Origin: Chrysomallon squamiferum
Lineage: Eukaryota; Mollusca; Gastropoda; Neomphalida; Peltospiridae
Reading direction: 5' to 3'
Assembly: GCA_012295275.1 (NCBI GenBank)
Contig: CM022673.1
Span: forward strand, 29,893,136 to 29,957,135
Length of the DNA stretch: 64,000 nucleotides
In this document: one piece after another, positions 46,201-59,689 of the stretch
Numbering within the stretch: position 1 is the first letter of the stretch
Layout: each line of letters starts with the position of its first letter
Program-made: the position numbers and the translations under genes
The notes under the pieces: model-generated
The model's input: the letters and a program-made list of their open reading frames with translations, nothing else
Databases searched by the model: none
What the model was told of the DNA's origin: nothing

Positions 46201-47997
46201 TGCGTATTTATTGGCCTGTGTGGCAAAACATTCTGAAGAGAGTTTTGACATTGGTTTGGACTGAGATTGGGACTATGATGTTGTCAGTGACGACTATGTT
46301 GACAACAACCATGCCAGTGGTACCTACCACAGCACTTAGATTAAATATCTTTGGTTAATCAACTTCCATGAGTTTGCATAAGGTATGTTAATTTATTGTA
46401 ACATGTTTGTATAGATGACAACATCATATAAAAAGAATAATGTTGCACATCTTAATCTATTTTTGACCACAGACATTATCATTTCACAAGAGTTTAATTG
46501 AGAACAAAAGGCTGTAGCCTGTTTTTATTTTATCTTTTGATTAAGAATTAACTGAAAATATTTGCATCTTTAAAAACTATTGGAAATCTATGTAAATGTT
46601 TCTCTTATGGTCAGCTCTGTGTTGGATTTGGAAAGAATTTATCCCCCCTCCCTCCCAATGATAAAAAGCAAGAATTGCGGTGATCTCAGATTGATTGTGA
46701 TAGTTCTGTTTTATAGTTTTATTTTTTAATTGAATTTTATTATTCTAAACCTTAATTATATGGGTTGAAGCTTTAAAGTCTAGGCAGAGCATTAATTTTA
46801 AACTTGTTACTAATAAAATGAATTAATAGAAAACATAATTTTTCTTACTTAAGATGAATAACACAATGACTATAAAAATATCTCATTTTGCTAAATATTA
46901 TTTCCACACATGAATTATTTGAAATTGTGAAAGAAAACGTGAAATTTTATTACATATTTTGTGTAGCTTTCTTTGCTTGATGGGAACAATTCAGTCATTG
47001 ACTGTGGGCGAGGCGAACATAAATATTTGATGGCAACATTTTCTAGCATTTCCTTAAACCACTGCACATCTGAAAAATATTTGAAATACAATAATAAAAA
47101 AAATGACTAAATAAAGCCAAACATACATCAACCAGACCTATCCATATGCACATGCATGTTTGAAAAAAGACATACACAGACTGACACATGCACACACAAT
47201 ACATACATATAACACACCCACACACACACACATATATATACAAACACACACAAAGAGACACACACACACACACACACACACAGGTTTAAATGATAAATGC
47301 TTATATATATTTACCAGGATTTATAAGAAACACCTTCACAAAATGACATATCACATACATAAGGCAAAGGCAGACTAATCACACACACAAATATAATTCA
47401 GTTCATTTATCAAACTTAAACAGCCTATGCATAACTATACCATTACCATTTTAAAATCATCTGAATACAATAATCTACACATATAATACAAAAAAAATCA
47501 TCAACAAGCCTCACAAATATGTAGACACTCACAACACCCACTCACTCACCCATTAACACACTGACAACACATCCACCCACCACAACACCTTTATGCACTA
47601 ACGCAAAACACAGAACATACATAAGAAGTAATAAACCAGCTCATCCAAAGCCACTAACCCACATTTTCCTACTCTTCCCTTTGAAATCAATAATTCCTTA
47701 TTTCTCTATACACTGGCTGATACCTGTCATACAAAAATACTGGAAAGAAACAAACCTTCTGATGAAATAAGCCTGTCTGAAAACACTCTGTAACACTCGT
47801 GACACCACAACTGTCCGATCACCTTCATCATTGGCGCTGACTTTGTCTTCTTTTCCGATTTCTCTGCTGTGTCTGATTGGTCCCCTGCATCTGTTTTTTC
47901 ATCAGGACTGTCATTACCTTCTAATGTACTGCTGACTACACTAATTGCAGAAACAGACTCCTCATGTTTATCTTTTTCTGTAAATGTAATAAATAAA

Positions 47998-48028
<31 letters not shown>

Positions 48029-49577
48029 TTGAATTAATCAAATAACTATATAAGAAGAAAAGTGAAAAAAAGAAAGAAAAGAAAAAATAAACAAGAAAAG
48101 AAACTGTAATATAAAACTAGAAGCAGTCGAAAGAATGCAAAAAACTTGTATATTTTTTAAAATTTTTATAAATAACAATTTGTTTGACCAAATGTAAGTC
48201 TACTTACACAAACATATAAACACACCCTTAGCACACAGACATATAAAGACAACAGCACACAAAGCTGACATTACTTTGATTGTCCAGTTTTGTCTTCCTT
48301 TTCTTCAGTTTCTTCTTCACCCGAGTCCGTGGTGACATCAGCAGGATGCCCTGAACGACGCGGGCGATGTCGTGAAGTGAGAAGATGTAGTGTGCGTGGG
48401 ATGGTGTGGGCTTCAGTTTCTCCATCACTGCTTGGTACACATCCAGCAGACCTAGCACCATTGCCTGAAATGTGGTTGATGTTATGACTCACTGATTGTC
48501 TGATCAGTTGATATTCCATGGATAGACTTATTGTGTAGCTTACTAATTTACTGACTTACAGATTGATTAATTGATTGGTTGGTAGATACACATACAGATA
48601 GACTGAATGACTTATTACTTATTCACTAATTGACTTAGAGACTGTCTTATAGATTGACTGATTGGTTGATAAATATTTATGTAGATTGATTGTTTCTTTA
48701 TCTGTCAAGGAGACTTATAAAATGGCTTTTTCAAATCTATTTCTGCTGCTTGTCTTCATTTACTCTTCAGCAACAAGTGATTTTTTTATTATGTGATCAT
48801 CACAATATTTATATAATACTTGTTTCAACTTAATATGATGTGGCAAAATTCTTGTCAGCAATGTCCAAATTGTTTTTTTTTCTCATGTTTAAAAGCAGAG
48901 ATTGTAAAAATTTAAATTATAACAGAAAAATACCTGGGCAAATTCATGATGATGTGCCACACAAAATGTAGGAAATTCCTCAAGCCACGACAGTAAGGGT
49001 CGCGAGAAGAGTGTCAACAAAATGTCAGATCCAGGTGTGAACACGTTCAGGTGGACAAACTGTCGAGTGAGACGCGATGACATCACATGACAGGACTTCC
49101 CAAGTCCAAATCCTGAAATATCAGTTCTCAGAAATTGGTTTTTAAAATAAAAATAATAACACCAATAATAATAATAATAATAAAAATAATAATAATAATA
49201 ATTATAATGTAAAAAATGCAGAGATACTAAAATTGAGATGATGTGGTTGAAAGCTGTATTTTATACAACCGGTCTCAATAACAGTGCTCAACATTGATTT
49301 TTGCCTTTGTTTTTATTATATATTTATATATATATAATGAAGAGAATGAATAAGAGTATAAAATAAAGAAAAATGTCAGTTTACCTGAAGAACTGGGCAG
49401 TGTACAGGCAGCTACAAACATAGCTTCCTTCATATGTTGAACACTTTGTCTCTGTCTGTCATGACATTGCTTTTCTGATAAAATCTGTCTCAACACTTCA
49501 AGTGGTGGCTGATAACCTGAAACAATAATATTATAACTATATATATATCTTCAAGTCATCTAATATATATATATATA

Positions 49578-49655
<78 letters not shown>

Positions 49656-50489
49656 TATAAAGGTGTTACATTGTATTTTGTTTTTGTTCAGGAAAACAAA
49701 ATATTTGTTAAGAGTTTGTAAATGTTACTTCAAACATCTAATTTGAATTTATCACTATCAAATCATTAACTGGAAAGCGTTTCTATCTAAATGTTATTTA
49801 CACAGAAATGTGTGAACATCATCATATATAACAGAATCACTGGAAAATAATAGTATAAAATAATTTTATACATGTGAAAAATACCTGTAATTTCAGGCCA
49901 CTACAAAGTGCAGTATTATGTACAGAGTTATTTGGGATGAGAAAGACAGTAATAACAATACCTCTGTGTATCATTTGTTTGTACAAGCCTAGTTTTTTAT
50001 TCTGATTTTCAACATTTGAAACATAGATTATTAAAACACATTTACTGTGAACTTTTTGGGCCATGTTGAGGTCATCGATGAAGAAAAGGTGGCTCTGAAC
50101 AGCTGAGCTAGTTACTGTGGCTCCACCTGGTGGCACTGCTGTAAAAGATTTGTTTCTGAGCTCAACAATGTGACTTATCAGTGTATCCTGAAAAATGGCT
50201 GATGTCATTCCTCTAGACATGTGTATAATGGTTGACTGATGTCGTGGTAACACCATGTTCTATAATAATAATAAGAAGAATAAGAACAGCAACACCAACA
50301 ACAGCAACAGTAATGATAATGAAATGTTAAAGATAATAAAAATATTATCAATAAAGAAATTTAAAAAATAAAAATAAAATAAAATAAAATAAATTAAAGA
50401 AAATAAAGAAAATAAAGAAAGATATAAAAACAAAAACCCTTTAAATAAATAATAACATTTATAATCACTTAAATGATAATAACAATAAC

Positions 50490-50529
<40 letters not shown>

Positions 50530-53500
50530 TACCACACCCTATAATCATTGTTTATGACTTAACCTGATTTTTTATGTAAAATTGACATAATGCTTTAAAA
50601 ATGAAATATAAAATTTATAATATTATGCTGTTTAGCTTAAACTTGGTAGCAAGAAGGCTGAAGTTTGAAATGACATACACGAGTTTACAATTTTTCAGTA
50701 TATTCTAGTATATTGTACATTGTATATTATTTTTCACTGAACTGAAATTTTCTGTATAAAAGTGGCACAAAGCAAATTGGACATAATGCGGGTTATTACT
50801 GCATACATTTCACATTCTTACTTGTTTTCAAACCATGTTTTAGTGTCCTTACCTGCACAGTTGATGTTTTTCCTATTCCAGGTGCACCAGATAACAACAC
50901 TGAATGTTTATTAGTAATAAGCTGATCTACCAGAAAAGTATATCGCTCCACCTACCAAAAATAAAACATTGAAAAAATTATTTAAATAGCATGATAGATT
51001 ATTTGAAATATTTGAAATAAAGGAATAAACGGATGGAGCAAGACTGAAATAGACAGACAGAGAGAGGGACAGAGAAGCATACAGACAGACAGAGAAACAT
51101 ACAGTCAGACAGAGAGAGGGAGGACAGATCGGTGTGGGAGAAGCTGTATTTAGATCCCAAAGATAACGTGCTACAGCTGTATTTACATCTGGAGTGATGA
51201 TGTAGCCGTGGATGGTCTTCATCTGTTTTTCACCCCATCTGACAAATGAACCTGACGACTCGTCAATGTGGTAGTCAAACACCTGTCCCCAGGCTGGAAG
51301 TCGAATGGGATGTGTGGCACTGTACAGTGTGTCATGAGCAAACCTAGAAAACTTTTCTCTGTATCTAAATAAAAATACATTATTATTACTGTTATTATTT
51401 ATATATTACAGTCATTATTAATGTCATTTTTATTATCATCATAATAAAGCTATTGTAGCTATTACCATTATTTTATTAACTGATAAATAAATACCTGTGA
51501 AATACTGTACAGATAAAATAATTGAATACCTGTTATGTAAGTATCCATAAAATCAAGTAAATACATTTGAAAGTCCTATTTACCTAGGACAATATCTTCA
51601 GAAGTTACACATACAAAATAAATAATATATATAAAATTTAAAATGTGATTAATCCTAATGATTTACATAATATTAAATAATACCTATCATGCAAGTATCC
51701 TCCAAAAGCCCAGATGTAGGAAAAGGCAAAGAAGCTCTTGATGAGAGTGAGGTAGTTTGGAATCACTGTGTCGATGTTTGTGCTCGTAGTAAGACGGCTT
51801 GCAAACTGTCGAGATGGAGCACCAGACGAATTCTTAGAATCCTCTAGAAAATATTAACAATGATAAGTAATAACTATTAATCACTGCTACTTGAACTACC
51901 ACAACTATTATGGCAAGTAGCTGATAATTCAACATACTGGATAAAGGGGTTACAATATTATCACGTATATTAAAATTAAAGAAATAAAATATTTTAAAAA
52001 GACATTCACCATTGTCATCTAATATGTCCATCTTCAGTGTCTTTTCAATCTCAGATCTTAGAAGATATTTATCCAGGAATGTTGTGAAAAACTTCAAGAA
52101 TGATGTCACTTCCTGTACACCAGACATGGCCTCATTGGTTTGTGCTGTTGCTATGCCAATATCAGTGAGCAGTGCAGAACAGCACTCGGTTTTGAGAAAC
52201 TTAATTGTAGGTGGGAAAACTTCTGTCACCAAACTGTCCAGAATATTGAGACTAAAAAACAAAGATAAATTATTTACATACTAAATATTTCATATAGAAA
52301 ATGTCATACAATCTTATTACATATAATATTTTTGAAGATATTGATACTGTAATTCTATCAAATATAAATGTAAAAACCAGTGGGTTTTAAAAAAAATATA
52401 TATATATATATATATTATTTACAAAATGTATATCAAGAATATTCTTCTTAAATATTAATTCTGTGAATATATTTTGTACAAAATATTGTACAAAGTTTGT
52501 TAAATATATTATTTTTTTAAATATTGGTATTGTGACTGTACCAAACAGTAAATGTAAAAACAAGAAATATGTATTTTGTTTTTTTATTTACAAACAACAG
52601 CACAACATTTTCAAAAATATTAATTTTGTAAATATGTCATAAAGAAAAAATGTACTCAAAAACAAATATAAATTATTACTGTTGTATATATATAGTGAAC
52701 TTTATTTTCAATAATTTTCAATTTGAGTATATGTTTTCAAATATTTGTTGTATTAATAATAGAATATATACAAAGAAGAAGTAAAAAAAAAAAAAGTAAA
52801 GTACGTGGTTATTCAACAAGGCAATACTATATATGTAAAACAAATCAGTAAACATTACGTGGTTATTCAACAAGGCAATACTATACATGTACAGTGTAAA
52901 ACAAATCAGTAAACAGATACTCACCTGACAGAAGTGAAAATCCACCTTGACTTTGCTGTTTGTTTCCACTGGTAGTAGAGTGAGGTCCAGTTCACTGTGC
53001 TTTCACCACAGTGGATCACCTGGCACTGAGCCACTGTGCTTGGCGAGGACTTCTCCAGTGAAATGGTCTCAAATATGAAAGCTGCTGTTTCTGTGAATGA
53101 AATTTTCTGTGTTAATGATTGAATAATAATGTAATTTGTTAATTTTTGTTTTGTTAATATTTTTGTATTTGTTTACCGGTTTCATGTGTTTAATTTGTTA
53201 CTAATTTTTTTCAGATTTTATTTATAATACTATGAATGCACTGTATCCAAAAAATTCATTACAATAACAATTCATTTTAACACTTTATGTATTTCCAAAG
53301 TGTGTAAGAAATACTAAAAACGCTTTTATGAGAGATTTAAAAAAATAAAAAATAAAAAATATAAAGAACTCTTGAAAACAAATCTTATAAACTAGATAAA
53401 AAATATAAATCAAACTGTAAATCTATATTATAGATATCTGGTTTAGTAAATATTTTATTACTGTTGTTTGGATTTGTAATTTAATAAAAGGCTGTAATGG

Positions 53501-56267
53501 ATATTTTTATCAAAATACTTTTACCTTTAACAGTGACTCTCTCTCCATTAGCTATGGTCAGTTTTTTTTCATTGTCCAGCAGAGACTTAATCCCTTCTGT
53601 CCAAGAAGGGTCAAGGTCGCCATCCATGACAATCCAGTGGTACAGCAAAGTTGGCAGATCTGGGAGAGCTTTTTTCAGTTTGTCATTCATTCTGACATTC
53701 TCCATGTAAACCTTCACCGCCAGTGACATGAAGTAAGCATTTTGAACAACCTTGGTGAGAAGTCCACCATGCCACAGTTCTCCATCCATACAGCCTAATA
53801 GCTAGAGAGATCGAGAAAAAGGAAATTAAAAAGCCACAAACATTTATGCACATTATATGGTTTTCAGATTCTCTCATAATGTACATGAAATAAAAATACA
53901 AATATCTGGAAACTAACTTATCCAGTATATAATTATTTTAGAAATGGCATCTGCAACTAGTACTATATAAATTTTATCATTTATTTATACTAAATTAATA
54001 TTAAATATAGATGGGGGAATAGGAGGGGAAACTTATCAAGTGATATTAGTGTCAATCTTTACTAGCTTTGATCTCACTGGTTGCATAAAGTGACTTTATC
54101 ACAGGCTAGACCTTGGTGGACAAATATCTTATTCAAGTAAAGTAGAATTCTGTCCCTTCTCTAACCTCTTTGGAATCCATTGCTGTAGGAAACAGTCTGA
54201 CGATGTCAACTTTTGGATAATCAGCTTCATGCAGTTCATGTTCTTTCTTTCGAATGTCGAGATCTCTCTTAATGTCCTTGCATATTGTGTGCAGTTTGTT
54301 GAAAGCTCTAGGAACTGAATGCTCATGTTCTACATGTTTCAAAATCTGAAAGAGAAAACTATTGTCTTTAGTTGTTTTTACAAAATGATATTCAGTTTGG
54401 AATTTTCTGTTTAAACATGTGTTTTGTTTAGAATTTTTTACAAATAGAAACAAAGAACAGGGTTTTCCGTTTTAAAATGTTTTTGTCTGAAAGTATCAAT
54501 CCATTCATTTTTTTTTCTCTTTTCTGAAAATATTATCATGATACTTGTTAATCCAGATCTGTTCAGTAAATTTGTACACTGGCTGTTGCATTCCATTAAT
54601 AAAATAAATATACTATATACCATTTGTTTATTTTACATTTTCCAAATACAGTGGTGCCTTGACTTATGAGTTTAATTCATTCTGTGACTGTAACTAAATT
54701 TGCTTGTATATCAAATCAATTTTCCAACTGAAATTAACTGAAATACCATTAATTGGTTCAAGCCTCACAAAAACCACCACAATTTTTTTTTTTTCTTTCT
54801 AATGTGTTTCTAAATAAGAAAAATGTATTTATAAAGGACAAATATTGTAAAAAAAAAAAGAAAAGAAAAGAAAAAAGAGAATGTAAAGAAATAAATTGGT
54901 TTTGTTAAGTGTATTTATCTTAGAGATCAGACAAATTATTTTAACGCCTTTAGCTGGAGTTACAGCCTTTATCAATTCCTTCAGCTTCAGTATGGTACAT
55001 GTTGTACTGCCAAGCTAAGTCAACTACATGTACATTTTGCTCATGTTTTTCTACAATTTCATGTTTTAATTCAATCTTCTTCTCAGCACTGTCCTTTGCA
55101 CTCACTTTCTTATAATCCATGGTCAGAAAAAAGAAATTTAGCAAAATATTGCACAACACATGAACACAACACAAGAGAGATGCTTCCGTGGCGAGGTAAC
55201 CATGTGAGGTAAACGAGCGAGATGTGGGATGCTGGTTGGAAAGTTATGTTGTTTGTCACGCCTTCTAGTGGTGGTGTATCTGAAGCTCGCTCGTAACATG
55301 GATTTTGGCTCGCAACTCAAAGCAAAAAACAGACCAAACGACTGCTCGTAACTCGGAAAACTTGTAAGTCAAGGTACCACTGTTTTCTACATTCACTTGC
55401 TTGGTGTTGCATGTAACTTTTCCATATAATTATTAATTTAACACTGATAACTATTGCTTAAAATCTTATTTATGACCATATTTAAAACACATTTTATTTA
55501 GCCTCCATTAAAAAACTGATCAGACATAGACTTTGTAGCAATAAATCTGAATTCAGCAGAATGATCTGTTCAATAAAGTCTTAATCTGTAAATACTTCAT
55601 TAATCAGTTTAGTTATAAGTAATGAATTAAGTTTTGTTTTAAAGCTATTCTATATAAATAAATGATTAACTGAATCAATTATTTGAAGATTAATAATTAT
55701 TAAAAGAGGTAAAAACACCATAAAAAAGTTGAAGCCCAGTAGTTCAGAAACACATTAGTAATAGAAATATCTAGAAAAATGGAGATATTCCTGACTTGTA
55801 CCACAGCAGTCAGTAAGTAGGAAACTAAAGCTATATATCTTTATAGAAAAGAGCATATTTAATGTTAATGATAAAATAGAGAGAAAGTGGGAAAACGGCT
55901 AGGAATATAACATAATTCAGTTGAAAGGTGGTGAAACCAATATTAAAAAAAAGAAGTAATTTCATGTTAATTTCACCAAATATTAATTTCTTAAAGCAGG
56001 GATAGAAACTGAAGCTTATAAGCAAAACTGTAATTACTGTTTCAGTTCAAATATTGTTTAGAAATAATTATCTTTAATCCAAGGAAAAAATTAAAAACTG
56101 GCAAATATTATTGTTTCTTTCAATATAAAAATGACTAATAATATGAAAATAAATTACATTACTAATCAACCTCTGTTTGCCAAATATAATTAGATATCAC
56201 TAATTTAAATCAAATATTTTACACACCTCCCCACATCTACTCACACACAGACACAGACACAGAAACA

Positions 56268-56318
<51 letters not shown>

Positions 56319-58612
56319 CACACACACACACACACACACAAAGAAATACAGATTCATTTCATTTATTTTTTTAAACTTTCTGTCTTTTGTCCTGGGAGAT
56401 CTACAGAAGTTTTTTCCACAATTTTTTAATCATTAACTGAAAACTACATTTTTAAATCCATGGAGATATGAACTTTGTTAATAATTATCAGAGAGAGCAG
56501 AGGCAGAGGTTTGCTACAACTAACTAACTAAATAAAACCCATCTTCACATCAGATTACTCACTTTCTCTTCATCACCGTTGTTTTCTTCCTACATCATTC
56601 ACAGCACAAAAATTACATTACATAAAAATTTATAAACCAATATTTATAAAATTTATAAAACTGAAATCTTAAATGTCAGATGATACCAGTTCTACATGTA
56701 TAATAAATGTAAACCACAATGGTTTAAGATTTGATAAAGTTCATGTCAGTAATTTAGGAAATACAAAAATGGACTACATTTAGGTCACCTATAAACCAAA
56801 CTATAATGTTAATAAACTGTATTGAAAAAACCATTAAATTCATAAAACAAAATCATGATCATCATACATTTGTTTAATTAATGAAGTCATGACTTAATAT
56901 ATATATATACCTTAGTATACTAACAAAGTGTAAATAATCATTTACAAAAACATAGATATATATGGTAATAATAAATAAAAAATGAACCAAATATAATTTC
57001 ATTTAGCCTTTGAAACAACAACACCAAAAATTAATATTAAAATAAATAAATAAAATGTATATATATATATTTACATTAAATTTTTTTTAATAAATACCCC
57101 CCCCCTCAAAATAATAATAATAATGATAAAATACTACAACAACTGTTTTTGTACCTTCAGTTTCTGAGTTTTCATCTGGTACAGCAAACCTTTGTTTGTG
57201 ATTGTGAGTTCATCCTTGGAGTGGTCAGGGGCAAACTGTTTGTAGTTGAGGTAGTTGACAGATCGTGCAAGCAGGAGTAACACAGAACTTTTCCCACTGC
57301 CAGTTACCCCAGTCAACATGACAGGCTGCTTCATCTCCAGAGCAGAATGCAAGTGTAGTACCTAGTCAACAAATACATGTATCCTTTTTCAGATGTATGT
57401 AGGTAACAATGTGTGATTGTTGTGTGTTTGGGTGCATTTTTATCCTCATATGTGTGTTTGTTGTATGTATATAGATGATTACATGTCTGTTTGATTTTTT
57501 TAGGAATGGCTCTACTCATGCAGTCAGATTTCCATCCACATTCATTCACCAAACAGATACATCACAACCATACATATACATCACAACTATACAGATACAT
57601 CACAACCATACAGATACATCACAACCATACAGATACATCACAACCATACAGATACATCATAACCATACACCATACACCATACAGATACATCACGACCATA
57701 CATATACATCACAGTCAGACACATTCATGCAGTATTGTAAGTTCACTTTGAATACCTTATCAATCATTACTGGATTTTCTTCCATTTTTGTTTCTTTGAG
57801 CTGCTCCTTAATGGCTTCCATCAGAACACGATCTCGAGGACAGATCATGTCCTTCCGATTGGGCGTTGTTGTGTTGGGGAAAACATCGCAGACTGTATTC
57901 CAGAAACACACTCTCTGATCTTCATCTTCCATGCTGTATTCTAGCACTGTGCAGATTCCAAACACAATGGCAATCTCCTCTGTTTCCTTCTGAGACATTT
58001 CATCAGTGCCAAATTCAGCAAGGTGCACTTAAAAAAATATAATTAAAAATAATAGTAATGTGACAGTGGTGTTAATGATACTAATGATAATACTACTGTT
58101 TCAGCTTCTGCTCACGATATGAAATCTTGCCTTTTTTTAGTGAAATATTCGCAAAAATCATTATCTAAAAATCATTATCTCTACAGCATAGGTGCATACA
58201 TGTTAAAATGTATACAATAAAACACTGTAAGCAGTAAATACAGATTCAGTTCTTACACTGTTTCTCTATGTATGTAAGTTCTGAGTGTTCTCGCTGAAAG
58301 TTTGAATCTCTCACTCGGTTGACAGCTAAATTCACTATTTTCTTAACATCTCGAAGACCAAAAGTATTCTGATTTTTTCTTGGCAGCTGAAAAAGAAGCA
58401 TAGAAAAAGACTGTTGGTGCATTGTGTTACAATATTTTTAACCAAGAGAAATAGACAACAGTTCACTGATAGAGTGTTACTCTGAAATTAAAGATGTTAC
58501 AAGTCAAGTCCTGTTTATTCTTTTCATCAGATCATTTCCAGTTTCAAACTATAGGAGTTTTAATTTTTTTTGTTAAATATAATTTGTTTTTTAATTGTTA
58601 TTTAAATACTAT

Positions 58613-58663
<51 letters not shown>

Positions 58664-59591
58664 ATTAATGTTTAACAGGATGGTATAAAAAAAACAAAAT
58701 AAAACAGTTTGTAAGTTATATCCAGTACATAATGACACCAGTAACAATATTAATGATGATGATGAAGATATTATAAATAATGATAAAAACATATATAACA
58801 AAGATGATAAAGAAAAGAAAATAAGAAAAACCCTCTAATCATACATCCAGATTCCCATCCATAATTCATTCAGCATACAAATACATGATAACTACAGACA
58901 CTGCTCATTTGACCAGCACATACCTCCACCTCACTGAACACCACACTAAAACTAATTACTGTTACCAGTGTTGTGAGACGCTTGAGAAAGAAAGTCAGCT
59001 TGTGAGCCCAAGTCTGCCACTCTTCAAAGTCATTTGTGTACAGAATTACTTCTATTATTTTCTGAATGTCAGGCAACACCACAGCACACGGTCTCATTAG
59101 CAGCTGAATTAACAGATATATAATAATAAATTGTAGTGATGTTGATGATAATAATAATAACATCTGGTAGATGGAATTTATCACAGTAAAAGTGCTGTTT
59201 GCATATCTGTAAAAAATCTTCTAAATTTCTAAGTCTGAAATATTAAAAAAAAGATAAATGTACAATAAACAACAGTCACACTAACTTTATTTCTGAATGA
59301 CTGATTATAATTTTTTTTTTTGCTAAGACAAAGACTAAAGCAAAATAAAACCTTGAAGTTTTCAGGAATTTCAGCACTGGTACTGTCTACACTGCTTGTT
59401 GTCATGAAGCATCCATAATTGGCACTGGCCTGGATTAGTTTGCCATTGAACATTACGTTGCCAATAATGCGATGGACGTACATAGGCTCCTGTACCAGGT
59501 GTTTGTAATCCTCTGTTTTCTTCTTCCTGTATTTCACATGTTCTGTAGATGATAATAATAACAACAACAACAACAACAACAATCAACAATC

Positions 59592-59689
<98 letters not shown>

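Noticed and set aside
54950-55174. Possible extra dynein exon
   Set aside because: It matches the helix-turn-helix of a Tigger-type transposase and lies between terminal inverted repeats.
57475-57918. 147-codon + strand open frame
   Set aside because: Its middle is the 18-19-bp tandem repeat and its end is antisense to dynein exon 7.
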